Shown here piece by piece: positions 27,645 to 37,026 of a stretch of 64,000 nt of DNA (its first letter is position 1; every line of letters begins with the position of its first letter). This DNA comes from an uncultured Acidobacteriia bacterium (GTDB taxonomy: Bacteria; Acidobacteriota; Terriglobia; Bryobacterales; Bryobacteraceae), in assembly GCA_903881085.1 (NCBI GenBank), contig CAIRSA010000226.1, forward strand, positions 29,143-93,142. The letters run 5' to 3'. Both the position numbers and the translations under genes were made by a program. The notes beneath the pieces are model-generated. The model was not told where the DNA came from, made no database searches, and saw only the letters and a program-made list of their open reading frames with translations.

Positions 27645-29165
27645 CTACCGCGACCGGTCCGTACGAAATGGCTGAAGCGGCAGCCCCACCCGGTTCTCGA
27701 CAGACAGAATCGGATTGCTGGCCCACGCGTAGCGGACCGCCACCGGATGTGGAACGTTGCCGCTCCAAACCTTGATTTGATGGCCTTCGATACGCGCACT
27801 GGCCCAAACCCATTTGCCATCGGTTCCTCGAATGACAAATCCTTTCGCCTCGCCATCTCCGCGGACGCGAAGGCCTGCGCTGTATCGGAATCGCAGAATC
27901 ACGTTGCTGCCCTTCACGCGATGACCCGCGTATTCGGGACTCCGCACCAGGCCCACCCGCATTTTGTAGACGTCCGCAAGAACAATCCCGGCCAAGCGGT
28001 CGCCGACAGGTTGCTTTATCGGGAAGTGGACGTCGTCGCCTGGACGCACCAGATCGACTGCGCAAACATACCCGGTATTCGGCAGTTCGAGCGCCGCGGC
28101 TTGCATTTCGCGGAGCAGAGCCATTCCGCCCTCCTCGACCGGATGTGTCTGCAGATCGCCCCGATTATTCATCTCGACATAATAAAAAGGCAGCTCCGCC
28201 TGCCAATGCTTTCGCCACGAGCGGATCAGCGCCTTGATCAACTCCGGATACTCTTCGGGGTGAGCGATGTTCCCGTCAGCCTGATACCAGATGATGCCGC
28301 GCAGGGTGTACGGCGCCAAGCCGTGTATCATTCCGTTGTAAAAGCGGCACGGCACATGGTTGTCAGTGGACGTATAGGGCGGCGCAGGATGCGACCGAGC
28401 GTTGGCGAACTGAAGGGCCGGCGTGGGGTTCTGTCTGGTCCACATTTCCATCTCCCGCTTGTAGCGGTCCGCGGCGTCCGGCGCGACCTTCGCAAGTTCG
28501 TCACGATGGCGCTTCCAGATTGCCGGGGCGACCGAGGTCGCATCAAATACAGATTGAGGCAGCCAGGACTCAGCCGGCGTGTTGCCCACGGATGAATGAA
28601 TAAGCCCTACCGGGATGTTGAGCTTCTTTTGCAGGGCAACCGCAAAGTACCAGGCCACAGCCGAGCAATCGGTGATGTTCTCCGGCGAAGCCACCTTCCA
28701 GGTTCCGATGACATCATCCAACGGCCTATCGGAGCCGCGTGGTCGAATTGAGAAATAGCGGATGGCGCCGCTTGCGTCACGCGCCATCTGTTTCGCTGCT
28801 TCCAATACTCCTGCGGGAATGTTCGGGCGGCCGAGCGTATACTGCATGTTGGATTGGCCGCCGGCCAGCCAAACTTCGCCCACCAACACGTTCCTAACCC
28901 GCAACCCATTCACGACCAGCTCAAAGGGGCCGCCAGCAGCCCCGGCGTCGATCCGAGCGAGCCATCGCCCGCCCGCGGCTTTGGTCTTGACTGTCCGGCC
29001 GCGGAAATTCACCGTCACGTCCTCGCCCTCACCGGCAGAGCCCCAAACGGCGACGCCCATTCCGCGCTGGACCACCATCCCGTCGGAGAACAGGGCCGCC
29101 AATTTGACGTCGGCCATGAGCGGGCAACTGGCCCAAAGAAGAACCGCGAGCAAGCGCCTGGTCAT
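27645..29165 (-). CDS. Sialate O-acetylesterase-family (SGNH) protein
   Basis: 506 residues from the ATG at 29165, which overlaps the upstream stop as ATGA; a longer frame to 29255 has no reason to be used. Signal peptide about 1-18 (MTRRLLAVLLWASCPLMA). The nucleophile block is VWLAGGQSNM, and a D-x-H-like block GDDVHFPIKQPVGDRLA fits the rest of the triad. The usual WYQGESN block reads WYQADGN, an odd variant. There is no inserted galactose-binding domain, unlike the paralogue at 30556. Likely a periplasmic carbohydrate esterase. Co-transcribed with the upstream sialidase-fold gene. Confidence 0.87.
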   Translation of the reverse strand: MTRRLLAVLLWASCPLMADVKLAALFSDGMVVQRGMGVAVWGSAGEGEDVTVNFRGRTVKTKAAGGRWLARIDAGAAGGPFELVVNGLRVRNVLVGEVWLAGGQSNMQYTLGRPNIPAGVLEAAKQMARDASGAIRYFSIRPRGSDRPLDDVIGTWKVASPENITDCSAVAWYFAVALQKKLNIPVGLIHSSVGNTPAESWLPQSVFDATSVAPAIWKRHRDELAKVAPDAADRYKREMEMWTRQNPTPALQFANARSHPAPPYTSTDNHVPCRFYNGMIHGLAPYTLRGIIWYQADGNIAHPEEYPELIKALIRSWRKHWQAELPFYYVEMNNRGDLQTHPVEEGGMALLREMQAAALELPNTGYVCAVDLVRPGDDVHFPIKQPVGDRLAGIVLADVYKMRVGLVRSPEYAGHRVKGSNVILRFRYSAGLRVRGDGEAKGFVIRGTDGKWVWASARIEGHQIKVWSGNVPHPVAVRYAWASNPILSVENRVGLPLQPFRTDRSR

Positions 29166-30397
29166 GTTAATGCGTTGAGCGGAACTTTGGTGAAGTAGAT
29201 GTCTTCCTTCGCTCGCGAGAAGACGATGTACATATTCCCGTTTGCAATGTCGCAAGTCGGATATCCGTAGGCACCACCCTTGGCATGGCCCGGCATGCGC
29301 GGTTTTGTTGCCGCCGCATCTCCCAAAACGTAGTGGCGGTCAAAAACCACACCGTCTTTGCTCGTGGCAAGCACCATCGGTGTGCGAGCGCCTTTCGGGT
29401 TCGGACAGCTCAGGCCGAAATAGCGGCCGTCAGGCAGGCGGCCGAAGTGGAAGCGGCACGCGCAATCGGAGTAGCCGGTCAGCATGGGTTCTGACCACGT
29501 TCTTCCGTTGTCCACGCTCTCAGTCACAGCGAGCAATCCGTTGTGCTTCTCGGTTCCGATGGGCAGAGTCCGAAGCATCATGTGGATCCTTCCGTCGTCG
29601 GTCTGAAAGAACGAACCCTCGCAGTAATCGCGCGGATCATTGCGATACGTACAGGCCTTTAGAAAGCCTTCGGGGTTGTCCTCCATCCATTTCGGCAGGC
29701 GGGGCAATCCAGTCATTTTCCAGCCGCGAATTCCCGCGGGATCGTCGGTGTAGGGAAAGGTGACGTTACCTGTCATCAACAATCTTCCATTGCGAAGAGG
29801 AAACGGGCGAAGGTTGGGCACGAATTTGTTGAGCACTCGCACCGATTTGTCCCACGTGGCGCCGCCGTCGCGGGAAATGCGCGCATCGCAAAACGTGTTC
29901 TTGCGGACCCATACCTTCCCACTTCCCCGATTGTCGAGAATCGGTTTCGAGAGCACCACGCCGTTCGCATCGAAGGCGATCGGGTTGTAGGAAAAGTGGC
30001 CGTAGTAGGCGATCAGTTGATCCCGATGAGACCGGATTCCCATCGCAGTATACGTCGAGCTCTTTTCGGGGAAAGGTGCGGAGATTTCCCGCTCGGCAGA
30101 CCAGGTCCTCCCCTCGTCACTCGAGACAGCGAGCATCATTCTTTGCCCGGGATTGTCTTCGTGCGTGACTCCGTTGGACCAGGATGCGAGCAACCGGCCC
30201 TGATGGAACAGAATCTGATGATGATGGTTGTACGCGGCCCCGGACACGCCCTGGAATAACCGTATCTCTTCGAGGTCAAGCTTCGTCGTCCTGGCTTCGC
30301 CCCACATGTTGGTGATCGGGGATTTGGCGGGCTCCGCGGCTCCGGCTTGCCAGGCTGCGCCACCTGCCAGGAATGCCCTTCGTGTGAATTCATTCAT
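29162..30397 (-). CDS. Tat-exported sialidase-fold (BNR/Asp-box) protein
   Basis: 411 residues. The N-terminus has a twin-arginine signal (TRRAFLAGGAAWQAGA). A six-bladed propeller is implied by three Asp-box motifs (SSDEGRTW near 92, SRDGGATW near 175, SVDNGRTW near 290). The family includes exo-alpha-sialidases and other glycosidases; I could not confirm the arginine triad of true sialidases. It overlaps the downstream esterase gene by four bases, so deacetylation and glycosidic cleavage of one substrate is a natural reading. Paralogue of 45530-46759. A TATAAT box (30410-30405) is seven bases before the ATG with no Shine-Dalgarno, so translation is probably leaderless. Confidence 0.85.
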   Translation of the reverse strand: MNEFTRRAFLAGGAAWQAGAAEPAKSPITNMWGEARTTKLDLEEIRLFQGVSGAAYNHHHQILFHQGRLLASWSNGVTHEDNPGQRMMLAVSSDEGRTWSAEREISAPFPEKSSTYTAMGIRSHRDQLIAYYGHFSYNPIAFDANGVVLSKPILDNRGSGKVWVRKNTFCDARISRDGGATWDKSVRVLNKFVPNLRPFPLRNGRLLMTGNVTFPYTDDPAGIRGWKMTGLPRLPKWMEDNPEGFLKACTYRNDPRDYCEGSFFQTDDGRIHMMLRTLPIGTEKHNGLLAVTESVDNGRTWSEPMLTGYSDCACRFHFGRLPDGRYFGLSCPNPKGARTPMVLATSKDGVVFDRHYVLGDAAATKPRMPGHAKGGAYGYPTCDIANGNMYIVFSRAKEDIYFTKVPLNALT

Positions 30398-30404
30398 CGC
30401 TGAA

Positions 30405-30410
30405 ATTATA
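30405..30410 (-). promoter_or_regulatory. Leaderless -10 box of the sialidase-fold gene
   Basis: TATAAT on the minus strand, preceded by TG, with seven bases between it and the ATG at 30397. No convincing -35 is visible. The inferred transcription start coincides with the start codon. Confidence 0.5.
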
Positions 30411-30493
30411 CATTAATCGCGAAGATGTATGCAGGTAGAATACGGCTCAAAAGATGCGTCCAGGAGGCAGCTAGCAATCGAGACGCGCTCACG

Positions 30494-30523
30494 TTGACTC
30501 GACCAGTATACAATCTGTATAAT
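30494..30523 (+). promoter_or_regulatory. Promoter with overlapping inverted-repeat operator
   Basis: TTGACT (30494-30499), an 18-base spacer and TATAAT (30518-30523). The inverted repeat TATAC-AATCT-GTATA (30507-30521) begins seven bases after the -35, exactly as at 24368-24397. It drives the O-acetylesterase and FGE-sialidase genes. Confidence 0.75.
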
Positions 30524-30555
30524 TCATCTTCACTGATCGAGAGGCCCGCATTTTG

Positions 30556-32610
30556 ATGTCGACTCATATCATCCGTTCCCTGGCGCTTCTATTCTTTTGC
30601 CATACAGTCCAACTTCAGGCCGACATCCGTCTTCCGGCACTAATCTCCGATCACATGGTGCTGGTGAGGTCCCGCGCGGTTCCCATCTGGGGCAACTCGG
30701 ATCCCGGCGAAACAGTGACCGTTGCGTTCGATAGTAGAACCTCGCAAACCGTGGCGGGCGCCGATGGCCGTTGGAAGGTCCTCCTCAACCTGGAGAATAC
30801 CGGCCCCGGTCCCTTTCAAATGACCGTCAAGGGGCAGAATGAGATTGTGGTCTCCGATGTCGTGGTGGGCGCTGTGTGGTTGGCTGCCGGGCAGTCGAAT
30901 ATGGAGTTGCCGCTCCAAGCCACGCTAGGCGCGGAAGCAGAGATCGCCAGATCCGGAAACTCACTGTTGCGAGTATTTCGCGTAGTCAAGGTAGGCAAGC
31001 CGCAGCCGGTGGAGGATTGTAAAGGGCAGTGGGTCCCGTCAGACCCGAAGAGCTCCCCAGCCTTCACCGCTGTCGGCTACTACTTCGCCCAGCGCATCCA
31101 ACGCGAACTCCGCCAACCCGTGGGACTGATTGATGGTTCGTGGTCAGGCACTTACTCCGAAATGTGGATGAGCGAGGGCGCTATCCGCAGCGTCGAATCG
31201 ATCCGCACCGGCGATGCTCGCCGCCGCCAGTTGTTAGCCGAATACCCAGCGCTAAAGAAAAAGTTCGTTGACGATTACGCCGTCTGGCTCGAAACCAACG
31301 GCCGCAAGGACCGCCCGTCAGCGAATCCGGCCGGGTTCCTTTCATCCGGCGACTGGAGCACGATTCGACTCCCCGGCAAAATCTCCGAACGGCCTGTAAC
31401 CGGCGCAGTCTGGATTCGCAAAGAGATTGAAGTGCCAGCGGAGGCCCTCACCAGCGGCCAGGCATTCAAGGTGTTACTGGGCGACATTGAGGGCTTCGAG
31501 CAGGTCTACTGGAACGGAACGAAAGTTTCTGAAACTTCCTATCAGTCGTATCCGGGCGCAGGCTACCCGCGGTACTTCCCCGTGCCTCCAAACCTGTTGC
31601 ACGAGGGCAACAACACCATCGCCGTGCGCATCTTCGCACCCGCCCTGCCGCCGAAAATCACGAACGCACCCGGTCGCTTTTGGGCCTTCACCGTAAACCT
31701 CGAAGGGACCTGGGAGACTAAAACCGAGTACGAACTTCCGCTGCCGGCGCCCGCGGTGTTGGCCAACGTGCCAAAGCCTCCAAGCACGCCGCCGCTTGGC
31801 AACTCTAGCGTCATCTTCAACGGAACCATCCATCCACTGACGAACTACGCGATCGATGCCGTTCTGTGGTATCAGGGAGAGTCCGATGCCTCCCGGGCTT
31901 ACGAATACCGCTCCGCGCTCGGCGCCATGATCGCGGACTGGCGCGAAAAGTGGAAGCGTCCTCACCTGCCGTTCTATATTTGCCAACTGCACGCCTATGG
32001 AGCGAAAAAGCCCGAGCCTGGCGAAAGCGAATTCGCTGAGCTGCGAGAGTCCCAGGCTGCGATGCTCAAGCTACCGGGTACAGCCATGACAGTCTTGATG
32101 GACATGGGCGAATCAGGTGACGACCATCCGCGTAACAAGCGGGCGGTCGGCGAGCGACTGGCTTCGCTCGTCCTGGCGAAGCAGTTCGGGAAGAACGTCC
32201 CATACGCCGGACCTGTGTTCGCGGCGCACAAAATCGAAGGCCGCAGGATTCGTATCCAATTCAGCCATACCGAAGGTGGACTGAGCGCGCGCCAACTGCC
32301 CGCCACCTTCGACGTGAACACTCTCGCCGGGAAGACTGCACCGCTTGTCCGCAACAGTCCGCAAAGCGCGCTGGAAGGGTTTACCATCTGCGGCGACGAC
32401 CGGCGCTGGGTGTGGGCCGATGCCCGCATCGAAGGCAACACGGTATTGGTCTGGTCGGCCACCGTGCCCCGGCCGATCGCGGTCCGCTACGGCTGGGCCA
32501 ACAATCCAACAGTGAATCTGGAAAATGGCAGCGGCCTGCCCGCCGCGCCTTTTCGCACCGACGATTTTCCCGCTCAGACAGCAAAGAATCATTACGGCGC
32601 GACGCCGTAA
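30556..32610 (+). CDS. Sialate O-acetylesterase-family protein with inserted beta-sandwich
   Basis: 684 residues from the ATG at 30556 (a TTG just before it is the alternative). Signal peptide about 1-22. Catalytic blocks are VWLAAGQSNM (nucleophile Ser), LWYQGESDA and GDDHPRNKRAVGERL. Between the first and second lies a galactose-binding-like beta-sandwich (about 260-385, starting near GDWSTIRLPG and VWIRKEIEVP), the usual insertion in long members of this family. Likely a periplasmic esterase removing acetyl groups from a glycan. Sixteen bases separate it from the FGE-sialidase gene, so they form an operon under the promoter at 30494. Confidence 0.9.
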   Translation: MSTHIIRSLALLFFCHTVQLQADIRLPALISDHMVLVRSRAVPIWGNSDPGETVTVAFDSRTSQTVAGADGRWKVLLNLENTGPGPFQMTVKGQNEIVVSDVVVGAVWLAAGQSNMELPLQATLGAEAEIARSGNSLLRVFRVVKVGKPQPVEDCKGQWVPSDPKSSPAFTAVGYYFAQRIQRELRQPVGLIDGSWSGTYSEMWMSEGAIRSVESIRTGDARRRQLLAEYPALKKKFVDDYAVWLETNGRKDRPSANPAGFLSSGDWSTIRLPGKISERPVTGAVWIRKEIEVPAEALTSGQAFKVLLGDIEGFEQVYWNGTKVSETSYQSYPGAGYPRYFPVPPNLLHEGNNTIAVRIFAPALPPKITNAPGRFWAFTVNLEGTWETKTEYELPLPAPAVLANVPKPPSTPPLGNSSVIFNGTIHPLTNYAIDAVLWYQGESDASRAYEYRSALGAMIADWREKWKRPHLPFYICQLHAYGAKKPEPGESEFAELRESQAAMLKLPGTAMTVLMDMGESGDDHPRNKRAVGERLASLVLAKQFGKNVPYAGPVFAAHKIEGRRIRIQFSHTEGGLSARQLPATFDVNTLAGKTAPLVRNSPQSALEGFTICGDDRRWVWADARIEGNTVLVWSATVPRPIAVRYGWANNPTVNLENGSGLPAAPFRTDDFPAQTAKNHYGATP

Positions 32611-32625
32611 ATTCGAGGAGCACCT

Positions 32626-34719
32626 GTGAGAAACCAACTCGTAAAGCTCGCCCTATGCCTCGCCGCCACGGCAGCTGCCCAGGCGCCGCCGTCCGGAAAT
32701 TTCACCAACTCTATCGGCATGAAGTTCGTCGGCGTGCCAGCCGGCGAATTTCAGATGGGCCAGGATGGCCCGCAACGCGAATACGAGAAGAACGGACTTT
32801 GGTTCCAGACCGCCTCTACAAGATTCGACGAAGCGGATTGGGACGAGCGACCCGTGCACCCGGTCACGATTCGGAAAGGATTCTCGATCGCTTCGACGGA
32901 AATCACCAACGCACAATTCGAGCAGTTCGACCCTGCCCACAAGAAGGTCCGCGGGCTCAAGGGCTTTTCTGCAGGTGACGACGAAGCCGTGACCAACGTA
33001 AGTTGGAGCGAGGCCGTGGCCTTCACCGCGTGGCTTTCCAGAAAAGAAAACCGAACCTACCGCTTGCCAACCGAGGCCGAGTGGGAATACGCCGCGCGCG
33101 CGGGCACCACCACGTTGTTCCATACCGGCTATCAACTGCCTGGCGGCCATCACAAATGGATCACTGACGAAGGCACGCGAAAACTCTACTACGCGAAGAC
33201 AGGCATGCCCGCTGAATATGGCTCCAACTCCAATCTTCGCGTAGGCCAAACCACGCCGAATGCGTGGGGAATTTATGACATGCACGGCAACGTCGAGGAG
33301 TGGTGCCTCGATTGGTACGGCCCCTATGAGTCCGGACGCCAGGTCGACCCGGTGGGACGCAGCGACGGCGACTTCCGAGTAAGTCGCGGCGGTAGCCACT
33401 CAGAACTCACGCGTCTTCTGCGCTCCGCAAACCGCAGTGGGCGCCTGCCGGACACGCGCACGAACCAACTGGGCTTCCGCGTGGTTGCCGGAGAGTTGCC
33501 GAAGTCCAAACCCCTGCCTCCGCCTCCGCCAAGTCTCTATCAAACAGGCGTCAAGCAAGCCGCGGCGGCCATCGCGCCAATCGATACGCGCAAGCCGTTC
33601 TTCAAAGGGCCGCGCATCTACATGAAAGTCCCAGCCAGATCGTTCGGGCCCATGTTCTCCGCGCACAATCACAACTCGGCGCTGACAGAGTGCCCCAACG
33701 GCGATCTTCTCGCCGTCTGGTACAGCTGCATTGACGAACCTGGCGACGAGATGGGCGTGGCCGCAAGTCGACTTCCGCGCGGCGCGGAAGAGTGGCAGGA
33801 GGCGTCTCCGTTTTGGGACCAGCCTGACGCCAACGATCATGCTCCCAGAATCTGGTTCGACGGCAAGAAGACGCTCTATTTCTTCGCCAACAGCATCACA
33901 AACGACATTGTCCGCACCTCTACAGACAACGGGGTCACATGGTCCAAAGCACGGTCCATTGAGCCGCATGGGGAGTTGGGCAACGCTCCGTTTCGCACCA
34001 GTGAAGGATACATCATTATTCCGCACGATGCTCCGCAACTCAGCTTCATCATCAGCAAAGACGATGGTAAAACCTGGTCGCACAATCCAGTAAAACCAGC
34101 AAAGTGGGAACCGGCAGCCTCCGCGAACCGCTTCGCTGGCTTTCACAATGCGATGGTGCAACTCACCGACGGCCGCCTGCTGGCACTCGGCCGCATAGAT
34201 GCCCCTGCGAACCAGGAGCAATTCCAATTCACCACGCCCATGAGCATCTCCGCGGACATGGGCAAAACCTGGCAAGTAAGCGCCAGCGAGTTTCCAGCCG
34301 TCAGCAGCGGCCAGCGTCCGGCCATGATCAGATTGAAGGAGGGAGCGCTGCTATTCTGCTCCTTCACCGATCAGGGCCGGGACTGGGGCAAGCGGAAGGG
34401 GCTTGTCTTCCGTGACTCATCTGGAGGCGAATTCAAAGGTTATGGTCTGTTTGCGGCGGTGTCTTTTGACGAAGGGAAGACGTGGCCCGTACGAAAACTC
34501 ATCACACCGGGCGGCGAGGAGCGCAAGCAACCGGGAACCGATCACGGCCAGTTCGTGCTCAGTGAAACGATGGCCGAGCCGGGCGGATATGTTTCCCTCA
34601 TACAGGCCCGCGACTATACGATCCATCTGAACACCAGCAAAAATCACTATGCGTTCAACCTGGCCTGGCTCAAGGACCCGCCACCTCCGGTCCTGCGCAA
34701 AAAAGAGACTCCTCGTTAA
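32626..34719 (+). CDS. Fusion of formylglycine-generating-enzyme fold and sialidase fold
   Basis: 697 residues; GTG start with GAGGAG a few bases before. Signal peptide about 1-18. Residues about 22-280 are an FGE-sulfatase (SUMF1) domain: NSIGMKFVGVPAGEFQMG, a RLPTEAEWEYAARAGT block, MHGNVEEWCLDWYG and a terminal GFRVV. The paired cysteines that serve oxygen activation in true FGEs are absent (RGGSHSELTRLLRSANR, near 254-270), so this half is probably a binding domain. A proline-rich linker (PPPPP) near 300 leads to a sialidase-like propeller (about 320-697) with STDNGVTW and SADMGKTW Asp boxes. Probably exported; substrate unknown. Pairs with the esterase just upstream. Confidence 0.85.
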   Translation: MRNQLVKLALCLAATAAAQAPPSGNFTNSIGMKFVGVPAGEFQMGQDGPQREYEKNGLWFQTASTRFDEADWDERPVHPVTIRKGFSIASTEITNAQFEQFDPAHKKVRGLKGFSAGDDEAVTNVSWSEAVAFTAWLSRKENRTYRLPTEAEWEYAARAGTTTLFHTGYQLPGGHHKWITDEGTRKLYYAKTGMPAEYGSNSNLRVGQTTPNAWGIYDMHGNVEEWCLDWYGPYESGRQVDPVGRSDGDFRVSRGGSHSELTRLLRSANRSGRLPDTRTNQLGFRVVAGELPKSKPLPPPPPSLYQTGVKQAAAAIAPIDTRKPFFKGPRIYMKVPARSFGPMFSAHNHNSALTECPNGDLLAVWYSCIDEPGDEMGVAASRLPRGAEEWQEASPFWDQPDANDHAPRIWFDGKKTLYFFANSITNDIVRTSTDNGVTWSKARSIEPHGELGNAPFRTSEGYIIIPHDAPQLSFIISKDDGKTWSHNPVKPAKWEPAASANRFAGFHNAMVQLTDGRLLALGRIDAPANQEQFQFTTPMSISADMGKTWQVSASEFPAVSSGQRPAMIRLKEGALLFCSFTDQGRDWGKRKGLVFRDSSGGEFKGYGLFAAVSFDEGKTWPVRKLITPGGEERKQPGTDHGQFVLSETMAEPGGYVSLIQARDYTIHLNTSKNHYAFNLAWLKDPPPPVLRKKETPR

Positions 34720-34738
34720 GCGCCCTGTACGTCCGGAA

Positions 34739-36829
34739 TCACTTTTCTCCGAAAGCGATCCAAGTCCGGCGCGTGACCAGCTCACCGACTCCGGGCCGGC
34801 TGTAATCACAGACGCCCTGGGGGAAAATCTTCTTGAGCCTCGCGGACTGTGTTTCCGTGAGCGGCTGACTGTAATCCCTCGGGTCCAGATGCTTCAACAT
34901 GCATTTCTGCGGCTGCCCTATCAGCGACGCGCCCGCCACCAGGCGCGGATCCCGAAATGGCGGATACAACTCGTCGCACCGTTTGGGATCGGTGATAGCT
35001 TCCCCATTGGGACCCGAACAGGCATCCACCAGATCTTCCGGCTTGTTGCGGGCGATCTTCTGTAGAACTGGCCCCGCGGACTTGTCGACAGCGATGCGGT
35101 CGAGCCATTGGTCCATCTGGCGGACGGCGTTGAACCCACGCGCCGGATTCACAAGCAAGACCTGATTAGCAGCGCTGCCATTCGCATGCTCGAGGAGGAG
35201 CCTCACTTGGGCCGAACGCATGCGGTCGTGCGCGTCGCCTGCGACATCGGCGTAGCGGCGGAAGTCGATGATGGGAACCGAACCAAGTCCGCCTCCGCCC
35301 GTGTTGATGCGGCCCGTCTCGTAAGCGATGCGGAGTGCCCGCCGGTCGCCGGAAGATCGCGCGGGACCCAGATTGCCGTCGGCGTCGAACCCACCGATGA
35401 GTTCGTTCGGTTCGAAAAACTGTTCGGCGCTGATCTTGCCGTCGTTGAAAGCATCGAGCCCGTACTGCACTCCGACGTTGTCGAGGATCTGCGGCGCGGC
35501 ACCAGTCTTAGGATCGCGCCCGTAGATATTGGCCGCGTTATCCTGCAGCGAGCAGCGAACGCCCTTTGGGTTCGTTACCGGGTCGTAGACCTTGTCCTTC
35601 GGCATCGAGGAGTTGCACGCGGCCGCCCGCATCCAATTCGGGGCGCCGCCATTGCGGCTTTGGCAGAGGCCCCAGGACCCGTAGCCCGACACTGCCAGCC
35701 GCTGTTCGGGTGTCAGTCCGGTTTTCATCGCGGCCGCTACGCGGCCGATCAACGCGCAGTCCAGTATCGGTTCAGCGACCGATGTGTGGTCGGCAAAACT
35801 CGCGCCGGGTATGATGCCGTCAAGTAGGCCCGGATAGTTCTGCGCGATCAGGTGCTGCTGAATCGAGCCGCCAGAACCGCCCATGCCGATAGTGTGCACG
35901 GGAACGCCGTAAGTTTTGACGAAGTACTCCTTCACCATCGCCAATGTTTCGGCGTTGATGACGCCGTTGGCGTTGTTCCCGTAAACGTCCAGCGTCGAGC
36001 CGGCCGCGGCATAGCCCGCGCTGACCGCACCGAGATCCAACGGCGCCGGCGTCTGACCCTGCCGGAAGCCCGTCCCGCATCCACCGCCGAAAGAATACAC
36101 CAGGCGACCGTTCCATCCCGGAGTGCTTGTCCATGGATTGGGAAGCGGCTGTCCCGGCTCGTGCAGAAAGGCGATGCGGTAAACTCCGCGGTTGATGGTT
36201 CCCGTCTCTACGCGAACGATAAACTTCATTCGCGCGCCGTCGGTAGTCGTCGTCGTGGCGACGTCCGGTTGCATTTCCGCCGTGGGATTCAGCGGCAGGT
36301 ATCCAGGTCCCAATTCCCCGCGCCCCGGCTGCTTTTGCGCTTCTTCCGGGGTCAACTTCCTGGTGGACCGGTAGAAGTATTGCACGCGCGTGGGAGCGTT
36401 GCAGTCGGCATCGGTGGCTTTTTCAAGGCCGGAGAATTCGGTCTGGCAGATGAATGGCTGCTGATGAGGGCCGGAAAATACGGGCCCACCGATCGGATGA
36501 TTACTGAGGACGATTTTCTGTGTCCCGTGTCCGTCGCTGATTTGCAGGATATTTGCGCCGGGCTTCAAGCCTTCAACTCGGCCAACGAGCGTTCCCGCAG
36601 TCCGGGCGGGGCGAAAACCGTTGGGGACCGGCTGATTGTTCAAGCGCACTTTTAGAGAGTCAGGCGATGCACCCCTGATTTGCACAAGCGCGCTTCCGCC
36701 GCTGACCATATCCGGTCTGCCGGACAGGACGTTCAGTTCGATCTTTTGAGCGAACACCGACGCTGTACAGGACAATGCCAGGCAGGCGGCGACCGGCACC
36801 CAAGCCGATCCGAGTTTTGAAATGTGCAT
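34739..36829 (-). CDS. DUF6351-like secreted alpha/beta hydrolase (second copy)
   Basis: 696 residues; signal peptide about 1-27 (VAACLALSCTASVFA). It shares domain order and motifs with 17573-19540: an Ig-like domain starting near VLSGRPDMVSGG, GPVFSGPHQ, RLVYSFGGGCGTGF, and the nucleophile elbow GGSGG around S319 (HTIGMGGSGG). The C-terminal CDYSRPGV and WIAFG match the other copy's CDYTRPGV and WQRFG. Transcribed alone: convergent with the FGE-sialidase gene (19 bases) and divergent from the receptor at 37027. The pairing of this family with a TonB receptor occurs twice in the window. Family name by recognition, moderate certainty. Confidence 0.72.
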   Translation of the reverse strand: MHISKLGSAWVPVAACLALSCTASVFAQKIELNVLSGRPDMVSGGSALVQIRGASPDSLKVRLNNQPVPNGFRPARTAGTLVGRVEGLKPGANILQISDGHGTQKIVLSNHPIGGPVFSGPHQQPFICQTEFSGLEKATDADCNAPTRVQYFYRSTRKLTPEEAQKQPGRGELGPGYLPLNPTAEMQPDVATTTTTDGARMKFIVRVETGTINRGVYRIAFLHEPGQPLPNPWTSTPGWNGRLVYSFGGGCGTGFRQGQTPAPLDLGAVSAGYAAAGSTLDVYGNNANGVINAETLAMVKEYFVKTYGVPVHTIGMGGSGGSIQQHLIAQNYPGLLDGIIPGASFADHTSVAEPILDCALIGRVAAAMKTGLTPEQRLAVSGYGSWGLCQSRNGGAPNWMRAAACNSSMPKDKVYDPVTNPKGVRCSLQDNAANIYGRDPKTGAAPQILDNVGVQYGLDAFNDGKISAEQFFEPNELIGGFDADGNLGPARSSGDRRALRIAYETGRINTGGGGLGSVPIIDFRRYADVAGDAHDRMRSAQVRLLLEHANGSAANQVLLVNPARGFNAVRQMDQWLDRIAVDKSAGPVLQKIARNKPEDLVDACSGPNGEAITDPKRCDELYPPFRDPRLVAGASLIGQPQKCMLKHLDPRDYSQPLTETQSARLKKIFPQGVCDYSRPGVGELVTRRTWIAFGEK

Positions 36830-37026
36830 GATGCTATCAGCTTATCCTGCTTGGGGCCGACAGCAAGATTTCTAGAGGCAGTGGGTTGGGTTGCGACTGA
36901 GATCATTCAAAGCGCGCAGATCCAGAATTGACAATACACAGGCGAAGTGGGGGAGCAACATGACTTCACTCCGAGTGTATATAATAGCCCTAGCTTTTTG
37001 CTAAGCGCTTCGCCCGGGAGTTCATT

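Noticed and set aside
32626..34719. Active sulfatase-maturing enzyme
   Set aside because: The cysteine pair needed for formylglycine formation is missing in the expected segment, and no sulfatase is nearby.
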